Source: Pseudomonas nitroreducens
Lineage (GTDB): Bacteria > Pseudomonadota > Gammaproteobacteria > Pseudomonadales > Pseudomonadaceae
NCBI RefSeq assembly: GCF_024170165.1
Contig: NZ_JALJXP010000001.1
Span: 620,001-684,000 of the forward strand
DNA: 64,000 bases
Direction: 5' to 3'
Part shown: in pieces, positions 18,925 to 26,757 of the stretch
Numbering within the stretch: position 1 is the first letter of the stretch
How the letters are laid out: every line of letters begins with the position of its first letter
The notes under the pieces: generated by a model
Seen by the model: only the letters and a program-made list of their open reading frames with translations
What the model was told of the DNA's origin: nothing
The model's database searches: none
Program-made: the position numbers and the translations under genes

Positions 18925-18994
18925 GTAGGAGCGAGCTTGCTCGCGAACCGCCCCGTACCGGACTTCCCCTGTAGGAGCGGGCCATGCCCGCGAT
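18925..18994. repeat. 70-bp direct repeat, copy 2
   Basis: Second copy of the REP-REP cassette at 18443-18512. The two copies bracket about 412 bases holding the inverted-repeat element and the AAAGCC array, so recombination between them would delete that segment. Confidence 0.85.
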
Positions 18995-19033
18995 CGCGCG
19001 CAGGGGGTGCTCCTACGAGTTGGCTCCAGAATG

Positions 19034-19061
19034 AAAAAGCCCCGCTAATGCGGGGCTTTTT
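19034..19061 (-). terminator. Terminator of the quinone oxidoreductase gene
   Basis: AAAAAGCCCCGC-TAAT-GCGGGGCTTTTT, symmetric with A and T runs on both sides, 18 bases after the stop codon of the minus-strand oxidoreductase. It can also stop plus-strand transcripts from the mat unit. Confidence 0.9.
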
Positions 19062-19078
19062 CATTACGCGGGAAGCAA

Positions 19079-20056
19079 TCAGCGAACGGTCAACACCACC
19101 TTGCCCACCGCCTTGCGCTGGCCCAGGTGATTGATCGCGTCGGCGGCCTGCTCCAGCGGGAAGGTCTGCGACACCAGCGGCTTGATCTTGCCTTCGGCGA
19201 ACCAGGCGAACAGCTGCTGGAAGTTCGCCGCGTTGTCCTGCGGCTGGCGCTGGGCGAAGGAGCCCCAGAACACGCCGACCAGGGAGGCACCCTTGAGCAG
19301 GGTGAGGTTGGCCGGCAGCGACGGGATGGTGCCGCTGGCGAAACCGACTACCAGCATGCGGCCGTTCCAGGCGATGGAGCGGAAGGCTTCCTCGAACAGG
19401 TCGCCGCCCACCGGGTCGTAGATCACGTCCACGCCCTGGCCGCCGGTGAGTTCCTTGAGCTTGTCCTTCAGGCTGCCTTCGCTGTAGTTGATCAGCACGT
19501 CGGCGCCGGCGGCCTTGGCCACTTCCAGCTTGGCTTCGCTGCTGGCGGCGGCGATGACCTTGGCGCCCATGGCCTTGCCGATCTCTACCGCGGCCAGGCC
19601 GACGCCGCCGGAGGCGCCGAGCACCAGCAGGGTTTCGCCCGGCTGCAGGTTGGCGCGCTGCTTGAGCGCGTGCATGGAGGTGCCGTAGGTCATGCCGAAC
19701 GCGGCGGCGCTGGCGAAGTCCATGCCGTCGGGGATCGGCATCACGCTGTAGCCGGGCACCGCGACTTCCTCGGCGAAACTGCCCCAGCCGGTCAGCGCCA
19801 TCACACGGTCGCCGGGCTTCACATGGCTGACCTTCTCACCGACGGCGCCGACCACGCCGGCAGCCTCGCCACCCGGCGAGAACGGGAAGGGCGGCTTGAA
19901 CTGGTACTTGCCCTCGATGATCAGCGTGTCGGGGAAGTTCACCCCGGCGGCGTGAACCTGCAGCAGGACTTCGTTCTTCTTCGGCTCGGGGCTGGCGATG
20001 TCTTCCAGCACCAGGGTTTCGGCGGGGCCGAAGGCTTTGCACAGCACGGCTTTCAT
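19079..20056 (-). CDS. NADPH:quinone oxidoreductase (zinc-free MDR family)
   Basis: 325 aa medium-chain dehydrogenase/reductase of the quinone reductase branch: N-terminal GroES-like fold with 'AAGVNFPDTLIIEGKYQ', then a Rossmann domain with 'VLGASGGVGLAAVEIGKAMGA' (about 142-162). The structural-zinc cysteines of true alcohol dehydrogenases are absent. MKAVLCKAFG is the family-like start, with CGGAGT about 10 bases upstream; a longer frame to 20128 is not. It is a backbone gene lying between the two accessory catabolic blocks. Confidence 0.92.
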   Translation of the reverse strand: MKAVLCKAFGPAETLVLEDIASPEPKKNEVLLQVHAAGVNFPDTLIIEGKYQFKPPFPFSPGGEAAGVVGAVGEKVSHVKPGDRVMALTGWGSFAEEVAVPGYSVMPIPDGMDFASAAAFGMTYGTSMHALKQRANLQPGETLLVLGASGGVGLAAVEIGKAMGAKVIAAASSEAKLEVAKAAGADVLINYSEGSLKDKLKELTGGQGVDVIYDPVGGDLFEEAFRSIAWNGRMLVVGFASGTIPSLPANLTLLKGASLVGVFWGSFAQRQPQDNAANFQQLFAWFAEGKIKPLVSQTFPLEQAADAINHLGQRKAVGKVVLTVR

Positions 20057-20173
20057 CAGGACGTACTCCGTTGGAGGTTCTTCTTGGTGAGTAGAGGGCC
20101 AGTGTAGGAGCGGCAATCCTGCGAGCAATCAGAATCGCTGTGGTCTATGTCTGCCCATAACCCCGAGTGGCCG

Positions 20174-21103
20174 TCAGGAGTGACTGAGGTCCTTGTACAG
20201 CTCCGCCAGCAGATTGCCGGGCTGGAAGGCTTCCTTGAGCCACTGAATGACGTTTCCTTCCAGATTGCTTTTCCAGGCCGCGAGCATCAGCGAGGGTTGG
20301 CGTGGCGTTTGCACTTGCAGTTCGACGAGGCGTCCGCCGGCAATGGCCTCCCGAGCGGCGAAGTCGGGCAGAAAGCCAATACCCAGTCCGCGCTCCTGCG
20401 CAACCTGCTTGCTCTGCATGTCGGGTACGAAGATCGGCTCCTGCCCCGGCAACAACCAGGCGACACGCTTGATCAGATGGCTCGATGTGTCGTCTACGCA
20501 GATCGCCGGGTACTGCCGCAGCAGGGCGTCGCCAAGCGGCATTGGATGGCGCACCAGTGGGTGGTCGGGCGCAACCACGAACTTCCAGTGCACATACGCC
20601 ATCGGTTCATAGCTGATTGATCCGCTGCCGGTGAGCGTTCCCGGGGCGCCGATGGCGAAATCGGCGTTGTGGTGCAGAAGTGCATCCCAGACACCTCCAT
20701 ACACCTCGGTGTGAACCCGCAGCTGGCAGTCGGGAAAGCGCTCCTTGAGCAGTGCCACCAGCGTGGTGGTGTGCCTGGGCGTATGCAGAAGGTTGTTGAT
20801 GCAGATGCGCAGATTCGACTCCACGCCCTGACTGATGCTGGTGATACCTCGCTCTACCCGCTGGTACTCGTCCAGCAGGGCCTGGGCTCGCGCATAGAAA
20901 TAGCGGCCGGCTTCGGTGAGCAGCACATGACGAGTCGTGCGCTTGAATAGCTGGGCGCCCAGCAGCGACTCCAGGCGCTTGATCGCATAGCTCACACCGG
21001 AAGTGGTCATGCCCAGTTCCTGGGCTGCATCGCTGAAGCTGGAAAAGTGCGCGGACAGGACGAAAACCTTCAGGTTGTCCTCGGAGAATATCGAGTTGCC
21101 CAT
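20174..21103 (-). CDS. LysR-family regulator of the carbamoyl cluster
   Basis: 309 aa. Winged helix-turn-helix 'NLKVFVLSAHFSSFSDAAQELGMTTSGVSYAIKRLESLLG' (about 10-49), then an effector domain of the CrgA/DmlR-like type with 'AAWKSNLEGNVIQWLKEAF' near the C-terminus. It is transcribed divergently from the carbamate kinase-MFS-AllFGH cluster across a 297-base region with nested palindromes, so it probably regulates that cluster. An upstream ATG at 21169 would add 22 residues of non-LysR sequence. Effector unknown; oxamate or another carbamoyl compound is a guess. Confidence 0.87.
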   Translation of the reverse strand: MGNSIFSEDNLKVFVLSAHFSSFSDAAQELGMTTSGVSYAIKRLESLLGAQLFKRTTRHVLLTEAGRYFYARAQALLDEYQRVERGITSISQGVESNLRICINNLLHTPRHTTTLVALLKERFPDCQLRVHTEVYGGVWDALLHHNADFAIGAPGTLTGSGSISYEPMAYVHWKFVVAPDHPLVRHPMPLGDALLRQYPAICVDDTSSHLIKRVAWLLPGQEPIFVPDMQSKQVAQERGLGIGFLPDFAAREAIAGGRLVELQVQTPRQPSLMLAAWKSNLEGNVIQWLKEAFQPGNLLAELYKDLSHS

Positions 21104-21156
21104 GTCTGTCTCTCGGCGGAGTGGCGCGGTAAGGCAGATGCGCCGGTCGAATAGAG

Positions 21157-21213
21157 TATTCCTATACATTAGGCGGAAAAATACTACATATGAAGTATTT
21201 TTATCTGTAGGAA
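21157..21213. promoter_or_regulatory. Nested palindromes in the LysR-arcC divergent region
   Basis: Inner perfect inverted repeat AAAAATACT-ACATATGA-AGTATTTTT at 21177-21202. Outer arms TATTCCTATACA (21157-21168) and TGTAGGAATA (21206-21215) pair with one bulge. The block is AT-rich in a GC-rich genome and lies 55-110 bases upstream of the LysR start, a natural place for LysR binding and autoregulation. Confidence 0.55.
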
Positions 21214-21275
21214 TATCAAGCTCGTTTTAATAAATCGATAGCCATTGTTGAATGATCCTGCTGCCTGTTGGCAGG

Positions 21276-21289
21276 TTGATCGATATCAA
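21276..21289 (+). promoter_or_regulatory. Anr/FNR-type box upstream of the carbamate kinase operon
   Basis: TTGATCGATATCAA is an exact match to the FNR/Anr consensus TTGAT-N4-ATCAA. It lies 111 bases before the ATG of the first gene. A weak -10 (TTTTAT, 21315-21320) would put the start of transcription near 21325 and the box near -42, the position from which FNR-class proteins activate (inferred geometry). Anr is known in Pseudomonas to control the arginine deiminase operon, which also ends in carbamate kinase. Confidence 0.7.
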
Positions 21290-21400
21290 TTTCCTGCTCC
21301 TTCATGTTGGTTGATTTTATTGCCAGGATTAACGGCGGATGAAGCTTGAGGTGGGTTCCGTCGAACGAAAAATTCATTCTTGATTTGTTCAGGTGCTCAT

Positions 21401-22369
21401 ATGAAGAAGATACAAGGCAAAGGTCCGCTGGCCGTCGTGGCGATTGGCGGTAATGCATTGATACCGGAAAAAGGTGAAGTAACTTCTACTGCGCAGCGAG
21501 AAGTAGCCCGCACCCTGGCGGGACATGTTGCCGACATGCTGGAAGATGGCTGGCGCGTGCTGATGGTGCATGGCAATGGCCCGCACGTGGGCATGGTGCT
21601 GCGGCGCTCCGATCTGACGCGGGAGGCGTTGCCGGCGATTCCGGTCGATATGGCCGTCAGCGACACCCAGGGCGAGATCGGCTACCTCCTGCAGAACGCC
21701 CTGAGCAATGAGTTCTTCCGGCGCGGTCTGCACGCTTCGGCCAGCGCACTGATCAGTCAGACGGTGGTCAGTCTGGATGATCCGGCTTTCCAGGATCCGG
21801 ACAAACCCATCGGCCAGTTCATGTCGGAAGACCAGGCTCTCGCGCTGTCAGCCGCCGAAGGCTGGACAGTGAAGGAAGATGCCGGTCGTGGCTGGCGCCG
21901 GGTGATTCCTTCGCCCCGACCGCTGCGCGTGGTGGAGTCCGCAACGATCGCCACGCTGCTGGATCAGGGCGAGGTGGTCATTGCCGGGGGTGGTGGTGGC
22001 ATTCCGGTCGTGGAGTGCCCGGAGGGTTTGCGCGGGGTGGATGCGGTGGTCGACAAGGACCGCGTGGCTGCGCTGCTGGCCATCGCCCTGGAAGCCGATC
22101 TGCTGCTGATTCCCACTGGCGTCGAACGGGTCGCCCTGAACTTCGGCAAGCCGGACCAGTGCTGGCTCGAGCACCTGAGCCTCGATGAGGCGAAGCGCTA
22201 CATGAACGAGGGGCAATTCGCGGCCGGCAGCATGGGGCCCAAGGTAGAGGCTATCGTCGAATTCCTCGACGAGTGCCCCCATGGCCGGGGTGTCATTACC
22301 AATCTGGAAAGTATCCGCCGAGCACTGATGGGCATGACCGGCACTTCCTTGTATGGCGGTGAGGCCTGA
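21401..22369 (+). CDS. arcC: Carbamate kinase (ArcC/AllK type)
   Basis: Carbamoyl phosphate + ADP to ATP + carbamate, the energy-conserving step of fermentative carbamoyl pathways. 322 aa, amino-acid kinase fold: 'LAVVAIGGNALIPEKG' at the N-terminus, 'LMVHGNGPHVGMVLRRSD' (about 54-71), 'VIAGGGGGIPVV' (about 194-205) and 'GSMGPKVEAIVEFL'. No arcA, arcB or arcD is adjacent. Instead it heads a cluster with FdrA-YlbE-YlbF homologues, the same company kept by E. coli YbcF (AllK). AGGTG lies upstream of the ATG. In front are an Anr-type box and LysR palindromes. Confidence 0.93.
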   Translation: MKKIQGKGPLAVVAIGGNALIPEKGEVTSTAQREVARTLAGHVADMLEDGWRVLMVHGNGPHVGMVLRRSDLTREALPAIPVDMAVSDTQGEIGYLLQNALSNEFFRRGLHASASALISQTVVSLDDPAFQDPDKPIGQFMSEDQALALSAAEGWTVKEDAGRGWRRVIPSPRPLRVVESATIATLLDQGEVVIAGGGGGIPVVECPEGLRGVDAVVDKDRVAALLAIALEADLLLIPTGVERVALNFGKPDQCWLEHLSLDEAKRYMNEGQFAAGSMGPKVEAIVEFLDECPHGRGVITNLESIRRALMGMTGTSLYGGEA

Positions 22370-22515
22370 GCAGGACGTTATGGCTGATTAAGCAGAAACA
22401 GGTTCTTCAGATTCTTTACTAATTGCCCCGGCGTTAATCAGGTCAGGTCTTTCTTTATCTTGCTATTTGGCGAGACGGGAAGTTCATGTCTGGTTCCAGG
22501 GGAGGGAGATATATC

Positions 22516-23784
22516 GTGAGTAACTCAATAGATGTAAGTGAAAGTTCCGGAGGAGAAGCGAGCGGCTCGAATGGCGCTTCCAGAAAGTTGTTGGGGATAC
22601 CTTATTGGGTCATCGTGGTGCTGCTCTTTTTCCTAGGTTGGGTCTTCATGTATGCCGACCGAACGATACTCAATCCGGTGATGGGGAAGTTGCAGGAGGA
22701 GTTCGGTCTTTCACGAACCGAACTGGGCCTGATCAACAGCGTTTTCTTCTTCGCCTATGCATTGGTGCAGATCCCCGCGGGCGTGCTGGGCGACAAGATC
22801 GGTCGAAAGATCGTTCTCGTTCCGGGGTTCATCCTCTTCGGTATTTTCACGGCGGTCAGTGGCTGGGTGACGTCGTTCAAGGGGCTGCTGTTTGCCCGCG
22901 TCGTCACCGGAATCGGTGAGGGGACCTATTACGGCCCTCAGTACGCCATCTCCAACGAAACCGTTCCGCTCAAGTACCGCAGCCTGGGCAGCGCCATCAT
23001 CAACAGCGGCATGGCGTTCGGGATAGCGCTTGGCCTGATGTCATCCAGTTACCTGGTCTACGACCTGAACATGAGCTGGCATGCGCCGTTCTACGTCTTT
23101 GCCCTGCCGACCATCCTGGTGGGCGTGCTGATCTGGTGCGTCATCCGTGAAAAGCCCCGTGCTCGCGGAGCCGCTGCCGGGCAGAAGGCCTCGCTGGGTT
23201 CGCTGCTGCGCAACCGCAACCTGCTGCTGACCTACATCATGGTGTTCTGCAGCCTGTTCGGATTCTTCATGATCCTGACCTGGTTGCCGTACTACCTGCA
23301 GACCGAGCGCGGCATCGCCGGCTCCCAGACCGGTTTCGTCGCCTCTCTGGTGGCCTGGGTATCGATCCCGGGGGCACTGATCATCAGTTCGTTCTCCGAC
23401 TGGCTGGGCAAGCGCAAGCCGCTGGTCTTCGTGCTCGTGCCGATCGCTGCCGCCGCACTGTGTTCCGTGGTGTATTTCCAGAGCCAGACCGCGTTGATCT
23501 GCAGCCTGGTCGTCTACGGCCTGTTCGGCAAGCTGGCTCTGGATCCGGTGCTGGTTGCCCTGGTGGCCGACAACGCACCCAAGGAAGGCTATGCCTCGGC
23601 ATTTGGCGTATTCAACTGTGTCGGCATGAGCTCTTCGATCCTGGCACCGACCATCACCGGATTCATCGCGGAACACACCAACAGCCTGTCTTCAGGCTTC
23701 TACATTTCGGCCGCCATTCTCGTGGTGGGCATGTGCTGCATGGTGGGAATCCAGGAGAAACCCAACGCAGTGCCTTCGGCTTGA
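22516..23784 (+). CDS. MFS transporter, anion:cation symporter-like
   Basis: 422 aa from a GTG that has a very strong ribosome-binding site (GGAGGGAG, 7-10 bases). An ATG at 22486 would give 432 aa. Twelve membrane segments are expected: 'VIVVLLFFLGWVFMYADRTI' is the first, and 'GVLGDKIGRK' is the MFS loop 2-3 motif. It resembles carriers for organic anions such as hexuronates and phthalates. Placed between carbamate kinase and the carbamoyltransferase genes, it probably imports their substrate, for example oxamate or a ureido/carbamoyl acid (inference). The N-terminal 30 residues are Ser/Gly-rich and hydrophilic. Confidence 0.88.
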   Translation: MSNSIDVSESSGGEASGSNGASRKLLGIPYWVIVVLLFFLGWVFMYADRTILNPVMGKLQEEFGLSRTELGLINSVFFFAYALVQIPAGVLGDKIGRKIVLVPGFILFGIFTAVSGWVTSFKGLLFARVVTGIGEGTYYGPQYAISNETVPLKYRSLGSAIINSGMAFGIALGLMSSSYLVYDLNMSWHAPFYVFALPTILVGVLIWCVIREKPRARGAAAGQKASLGSLLRNRNLLLTYIMVFCSLFGFFMILTWLPYYLQTERGIAGSQTGFVASLVAWVSIPGALIISSFSDWLGKRKPLVFVLVPIAAAALCSVVYFQSQTALICSLVVYGLFGKLALDPVLVALVADNAPKEGYASAFGVFNCVGMSSSILAPTITGFIAEHTNSLSSGFYISAAILVVGMCCMVGIQEKPNAVPSA

Positions 23785-23795
23785 GGAGATTGAAC

Positions 23796-25478
23796 ATGCT
23801 GTATTCAGTGATCAAACCGGGTCTGTTCCAGGACTCTGTCAGCCTGATGCTGCTGACCCGCAAGCTCTCCGATGTCGCTGGCGTGGAGCGTGTGTCAGTG
23901 ATGATGGGGACGCCCGCCAACAAGGAAATCTTCGGCAACACCGGCATGCTCACCGCCGAAATCGAGAAGGCCGTGCCGTCGGACCTGTGCGTGGCGCTGG
24001 AGGCCCGGAGTGCCGAAGTCATCGACCTGGTCATGCAGGGGGTGGACGCGTTCCTGGCCAATCAGTCGGTCGCCCGCAAGGGCGTCGCCTATAGCCGTGC
24101 TCACGGTCTGCACGGGGCGCTGGCGCAACAGCCACAGTCCAATCTGGCGCTGATTTCGGTCGCCGGGCGCTACGCTGCGCGGGAGGCCTACAAGGCGCTG
24201 GATAGCGGGCTGAACGTATTCATGTTCAGCGACAACGTGGAGGCCGACGTCGAGCGCGAACTCAAGATCTACGCCCATCAGAAGGGCCTGCTGGTCATGG
24301 GGCCTGATTGCGGGACGGCAGTGATCGGCGGCGTCCCGCTGGCCTTCGCCAACAAGGTGCTATCTGGCGCGATCGGCATAGTCGGAGCCTCAGGAACGGG
24401 TATCCAGGCCGTATTGGCGGCGGTGGATGCCCAGGGGGAAGGAATCTCCCATGCCATCGGCATCGGCGGCCGCGACCTGTCCTCGACCGTGGGCGGCCGC
24501 AGCGCCCTGGATGCCATCTCGTTGCTGGTGAACGATCCGGCCACCGAGGTGATCGTGTTCATCTCCAAGCCTCCGGCCAGGGAAGTGCGCGAGCACATCG
24601 AGCTGGCGCTGCGTGTGCAACCCAAACCCGCCATCGCCCTGTTCCTGGGCGAACGGGTCGAAGCCCCGCAGACGGGAGAGCTGCAACTGGCCGAGACACT
24701 GGACCAGGCTGCCAGCCTGGCGGTGGAACAGCTCCGGCGCGTGCGTCGGCGCGAAGCCATGGCCCGGATGCGCCCCGGGCAGCGAAACATCAGCGGTCTG
24801 TTCTGTGGTGGCACGCTGGCGGCGGAGACCGCTCTGCTGCTGGCTCATCAGCTGGGACTGCCGCCCAGCAGCCACCATGAAGACGGGGTGATGTTCAGTG
24901 CCCTGGGGCACCGGGTGATCGACCTTGGCGACGATGCCTACACCGTGGGCCGTGCGCACCCGATGATCGATCCTTCCTTGCGTTCGGAAATGCTCATCGA
25001 GTCCTCCGTTGTTCCGGAGACGGCGGTAGTGCTGTTCGACGTGGTCATCGGTTATGGGGCCCATGCCGATCCGGCCGGGCTGGTCGTCGAGGCCATCGAG
25101 AGTGGCCGCCGGCAGCGCGGCAGGCAGAACGGCGAGATCGCCTATATCGCCTACCTGTGCGGCACGCGCCATGACCCGCAAGGCTGGGAAGCCCAGTACC
25201 GCAAGCTGCGTGACGCGGGCATCTGGGTCTGCACCAGCAGCCGCGAGGCGGCGCAACTGGCGCTGGAACTGTCTAGCGAGGCGCGCCCGGCACCAACGCC
25301 CTGTCGCCAGCAGCAGACCCCGGCTCTGCTGGCCGCCGCCCCGCGAGTCATCAATATCGGCCTGCAATCGTTCGCTGACGACCTGGCTCGCTGTGGCGCC
25401 AGCGTCGTGCAGGTCGACTGGGCGCCGCCGGCGGGTGGTAACGCCCGTCTGATCGCGGCACTCGACGCTCTTCAATAA
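23796..25478 (+). CDS. allF: FdrA/AllF, oxamate carbamoyltransferase subunit
   Basis: 560 aa FdrA family, related to succinyl-CoA synthetase alpha subunit: N-terminal segment 'VSLMLLTRKLSDVAGVERVSVMMGT', CoA-binding-like Rossmann region with 'GLLVMGPDCGTAVI' and 'GIVGASGTGIQAV', then ligase-like C-terminal half with 'SGLFCGGTLAAETALLL'. In E. coli, FdrA with YlbE and YlbF has been assigned as the oxamate carbamoyltransferase (AllFGH) that splits oxalurate to oxamate and carbamoyl phosphate. GAGGAG precedes the ATG. A longer open frame (from 23460) overlaps the MFS gene and is not real. Confidence 0.9.
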   Translation: MLYSVIKPGLFQDSVSLMLLTRKLSDVAGVERVSVMMGTPANKEIFGNTGMLTAEIEKAVPSDLCVALEARSAEVIDLVMQGVDAFLANQSVARKGVAYSRAHGLHGALAQQPQSNLALISVAGRYAAREAYKALDSGLNVFMFSDNVEADVERELKIYAHQKGLLVMGPDCGTAVIGGVPLAFANKVLSGAIGIVGASGTGIQAVLAAVDAQGEGISHAIGIGGRDLSSTVGGRSALDAISLLVNDPATEVIVFISKPPAREVREHIELALRVQPKPAIALFLGERVEAPQTGELQLAETLDQAASLAVEQLRRVRRREAMARMRPGQRNISGLFCGGTLAAETALLLAHQLGLPPSSHHEDGVMFSALGHRVIDLGDDAYTVGRAHPMIDPSLRSEMLIESSVVPETAVVLFDVVIGYGAHADPAGLVVEAIESGRRQRGRQNGEIAYIAYLCGTRHDPQGWEAQYRKLRDAGIWVCTSSREAAQLALELSSEARPAPTPCRQQQTPALLAAAPRVINIGLQSFADDLARCGASVVQVDWAPPAGGNARLIAALDALQ

Positions 25479-25500
25479 GCCTTTTCACGGAGATTTCATC

Positions 25501-26757
25501 ATGTCCATTTCACTGAACCAGGCCAACCGCGCGGTTATCGAAAAGATCACTGCCGCGCGACCCTATCTCGTCGATGTGCGCCCAGCAGGTAGCGTCATTC
25601 CCGCGCTGAACGAACGCAAACTGCTGCTGCATGCGGGCCCGCCGATCGGCTTCGCCGACATGACCGGCCCAATGCGTGGTGCCTGTATCGGGGCGCTGCT
25701 GTTCGAGGGCTGGGCGCAGGACGAAGAGCAGGCTGTGCAGATGCTCGAGGCGGGGCAGATCGATTTCGCCCCCTGCCACAGCGTATCGGCAGTCGGCCCC
25801 ATGGGCGGTATCACCTCGGCGAACATGCCGGTGCTGGTGGTCTGCAACCGGACCGACGGCAACTTCGCCTACTGCAACCTCAACGAAGGCATCGGCAAGG
25901 TCATGCGCTTCGGCGCCTATGGCGATGAGGTGCAAAAACGCCTGCACTGGATGCGTAACGTGCTCGGCCCGATGCTCTCGGCGGCACTGCGGCATCTGCC
26001 CGAGGGGATCGACCTGACTGCGGTGATGGCCCAGGCCATCACCATGGGTGACGAATTCCACCAGCGCAACATCGCCGCCTCGGCCCTGCTGGCCCGCATC
26101 CTGGCTCCGGCGTTGGTGGCGGTGGCCAAGGACAGCAGCGCCTGCGCGGAAGTGCTCGACTTCCTCGGCCGTACCGACCAGTTCTACCTCAACGTGGCGA
26201 TGGCCTATTCCAAGGCGGTGATGGATGCCGCTCACAGTGTGGGCGAGGGGTCGGTGGTGACGGCTCTGAGCCGCAATGGCAAGGACTTCGGCGTACGGGT
26301 CAGCGGTCTCGGCGAGCGTTGGTTCACCGCGCCGGTGAATACCCCGCAGGGCCTGTTCTTCACCGGTTACAGCCAGGCGGACGCCAACCCGGACATCGGT
26401 GACAGCGCGATCACCGAGGCGTTGGGGATTGGGGCGATGGCCATGATCGCTGCGCCGGGTGTAACCCGCTTCCTGGGGGCCGGCGGTTTCGACGACGCCC
26501 TGGAAATCAGCAACGAAATGGCGGAAATCTGCCTGGCGCGCAACCCCGCGCTGATCGTTCCGAACTGGAACTTCCAGGGTGCCTGCATGGCGATCGACGT
26601 GCGTCGGGTGGTGGAGCTGGGTATCACGCCCCTGATCAACACCGGCATTGCTCACCGTGACCCGGGTATTGGCCAGGTCGGTGCGGGCACGGTTCGGGCT
26701 CCCATGGCCTGCTTCGAGCAGGCTCTGCTGGAGCTGGCCGCGAAGTACGGTGAGTGA
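25501..26757 (+). CDS. allG: YlbE/AllG (DUF1116), oxamate carbamoyltransferase subunit
   Basis: 418 aa, DUF1116 family: 'GPPIGFADMTGPMRGACIGALLFEGWA', 'CHSVSAVGPMGGITSANMPV' and 'PNWNFQGACMAIDVRRVVELGITPLINTGIAHRD' are characteristic. It starts 22 bases after FdrA with CGGAG upstream and overlaps the next gene by 8 bases. This is the usual FdrA-YlbE-YlbF gene order. Biochemical role from E. coli work on the purine (allantoin) fermentation path; not shown for Pseudomonas as far as I know. Confidence 0.9.
   Translation: MSISLNQANRAVIEKITAARPYLVDVRPAGSVIPALNERKLLLHAGPPIGFADMTGPMRGACIGALLFEGWAQDEEQAVQMLEAGQIDFAPCHSVSAVGPMGGITSANMPVLVVCNRTDGNFAYCNLNEGIGKVMRFGAYGDEVQKRLHWMRNVLGPMLSAALRHLPEGIDLTAVMAQAITMGDEFHQRNIAASALLARILAPALVAVAKDSSACAEVLDFLGRTDQFYLNVAMAYSKAVMDAAHSVGEGSVVTALSRNGKDFGVRVSGLGERWFTAPVNTPQGLFFTGYSQADANPDIGDSAITEALGIGAMAMIAAPGVTRFLGAGGFDDALEISNEMAEICLARNPALIVPNWNFQGACMAIDVRRVVELGITPLINTGIAHRDPGIGQVGAGTVRAPMACFEQALLELAAKYGE

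Larger units (their letters stand above)
18362..19033. repeat. Repeat-rich gene-free region downstream of matB
   Basis: About 670 bases without a convincing gene. Contents: a (GGCT)n tract (18372-18388); REP units at 18389-18414 (reverse), 18442-18466, 18487-18510, 18924-18948 and 18970-18994; a hairpin CCTCCTTTGG/CCAAAGGAGG (18632-18659); a hairpin TTTTTCGC-TTAG-GCGAAAAA (18685-18704); a 24-base inverted repeat (18709-18732 with 18792-18815); and six AAAGCC units. Open frames here are translations of these elements. Confidence 0.8.

Noticed and set aside
20101..20136. REP-like GTAGGAGCGGCAATCCTGCG downstream of the LysR gene
   Set aside because: Only the GTAGGAGC head matches; the palindromic core is lost and there is no partner, so it is not listed as a REP.
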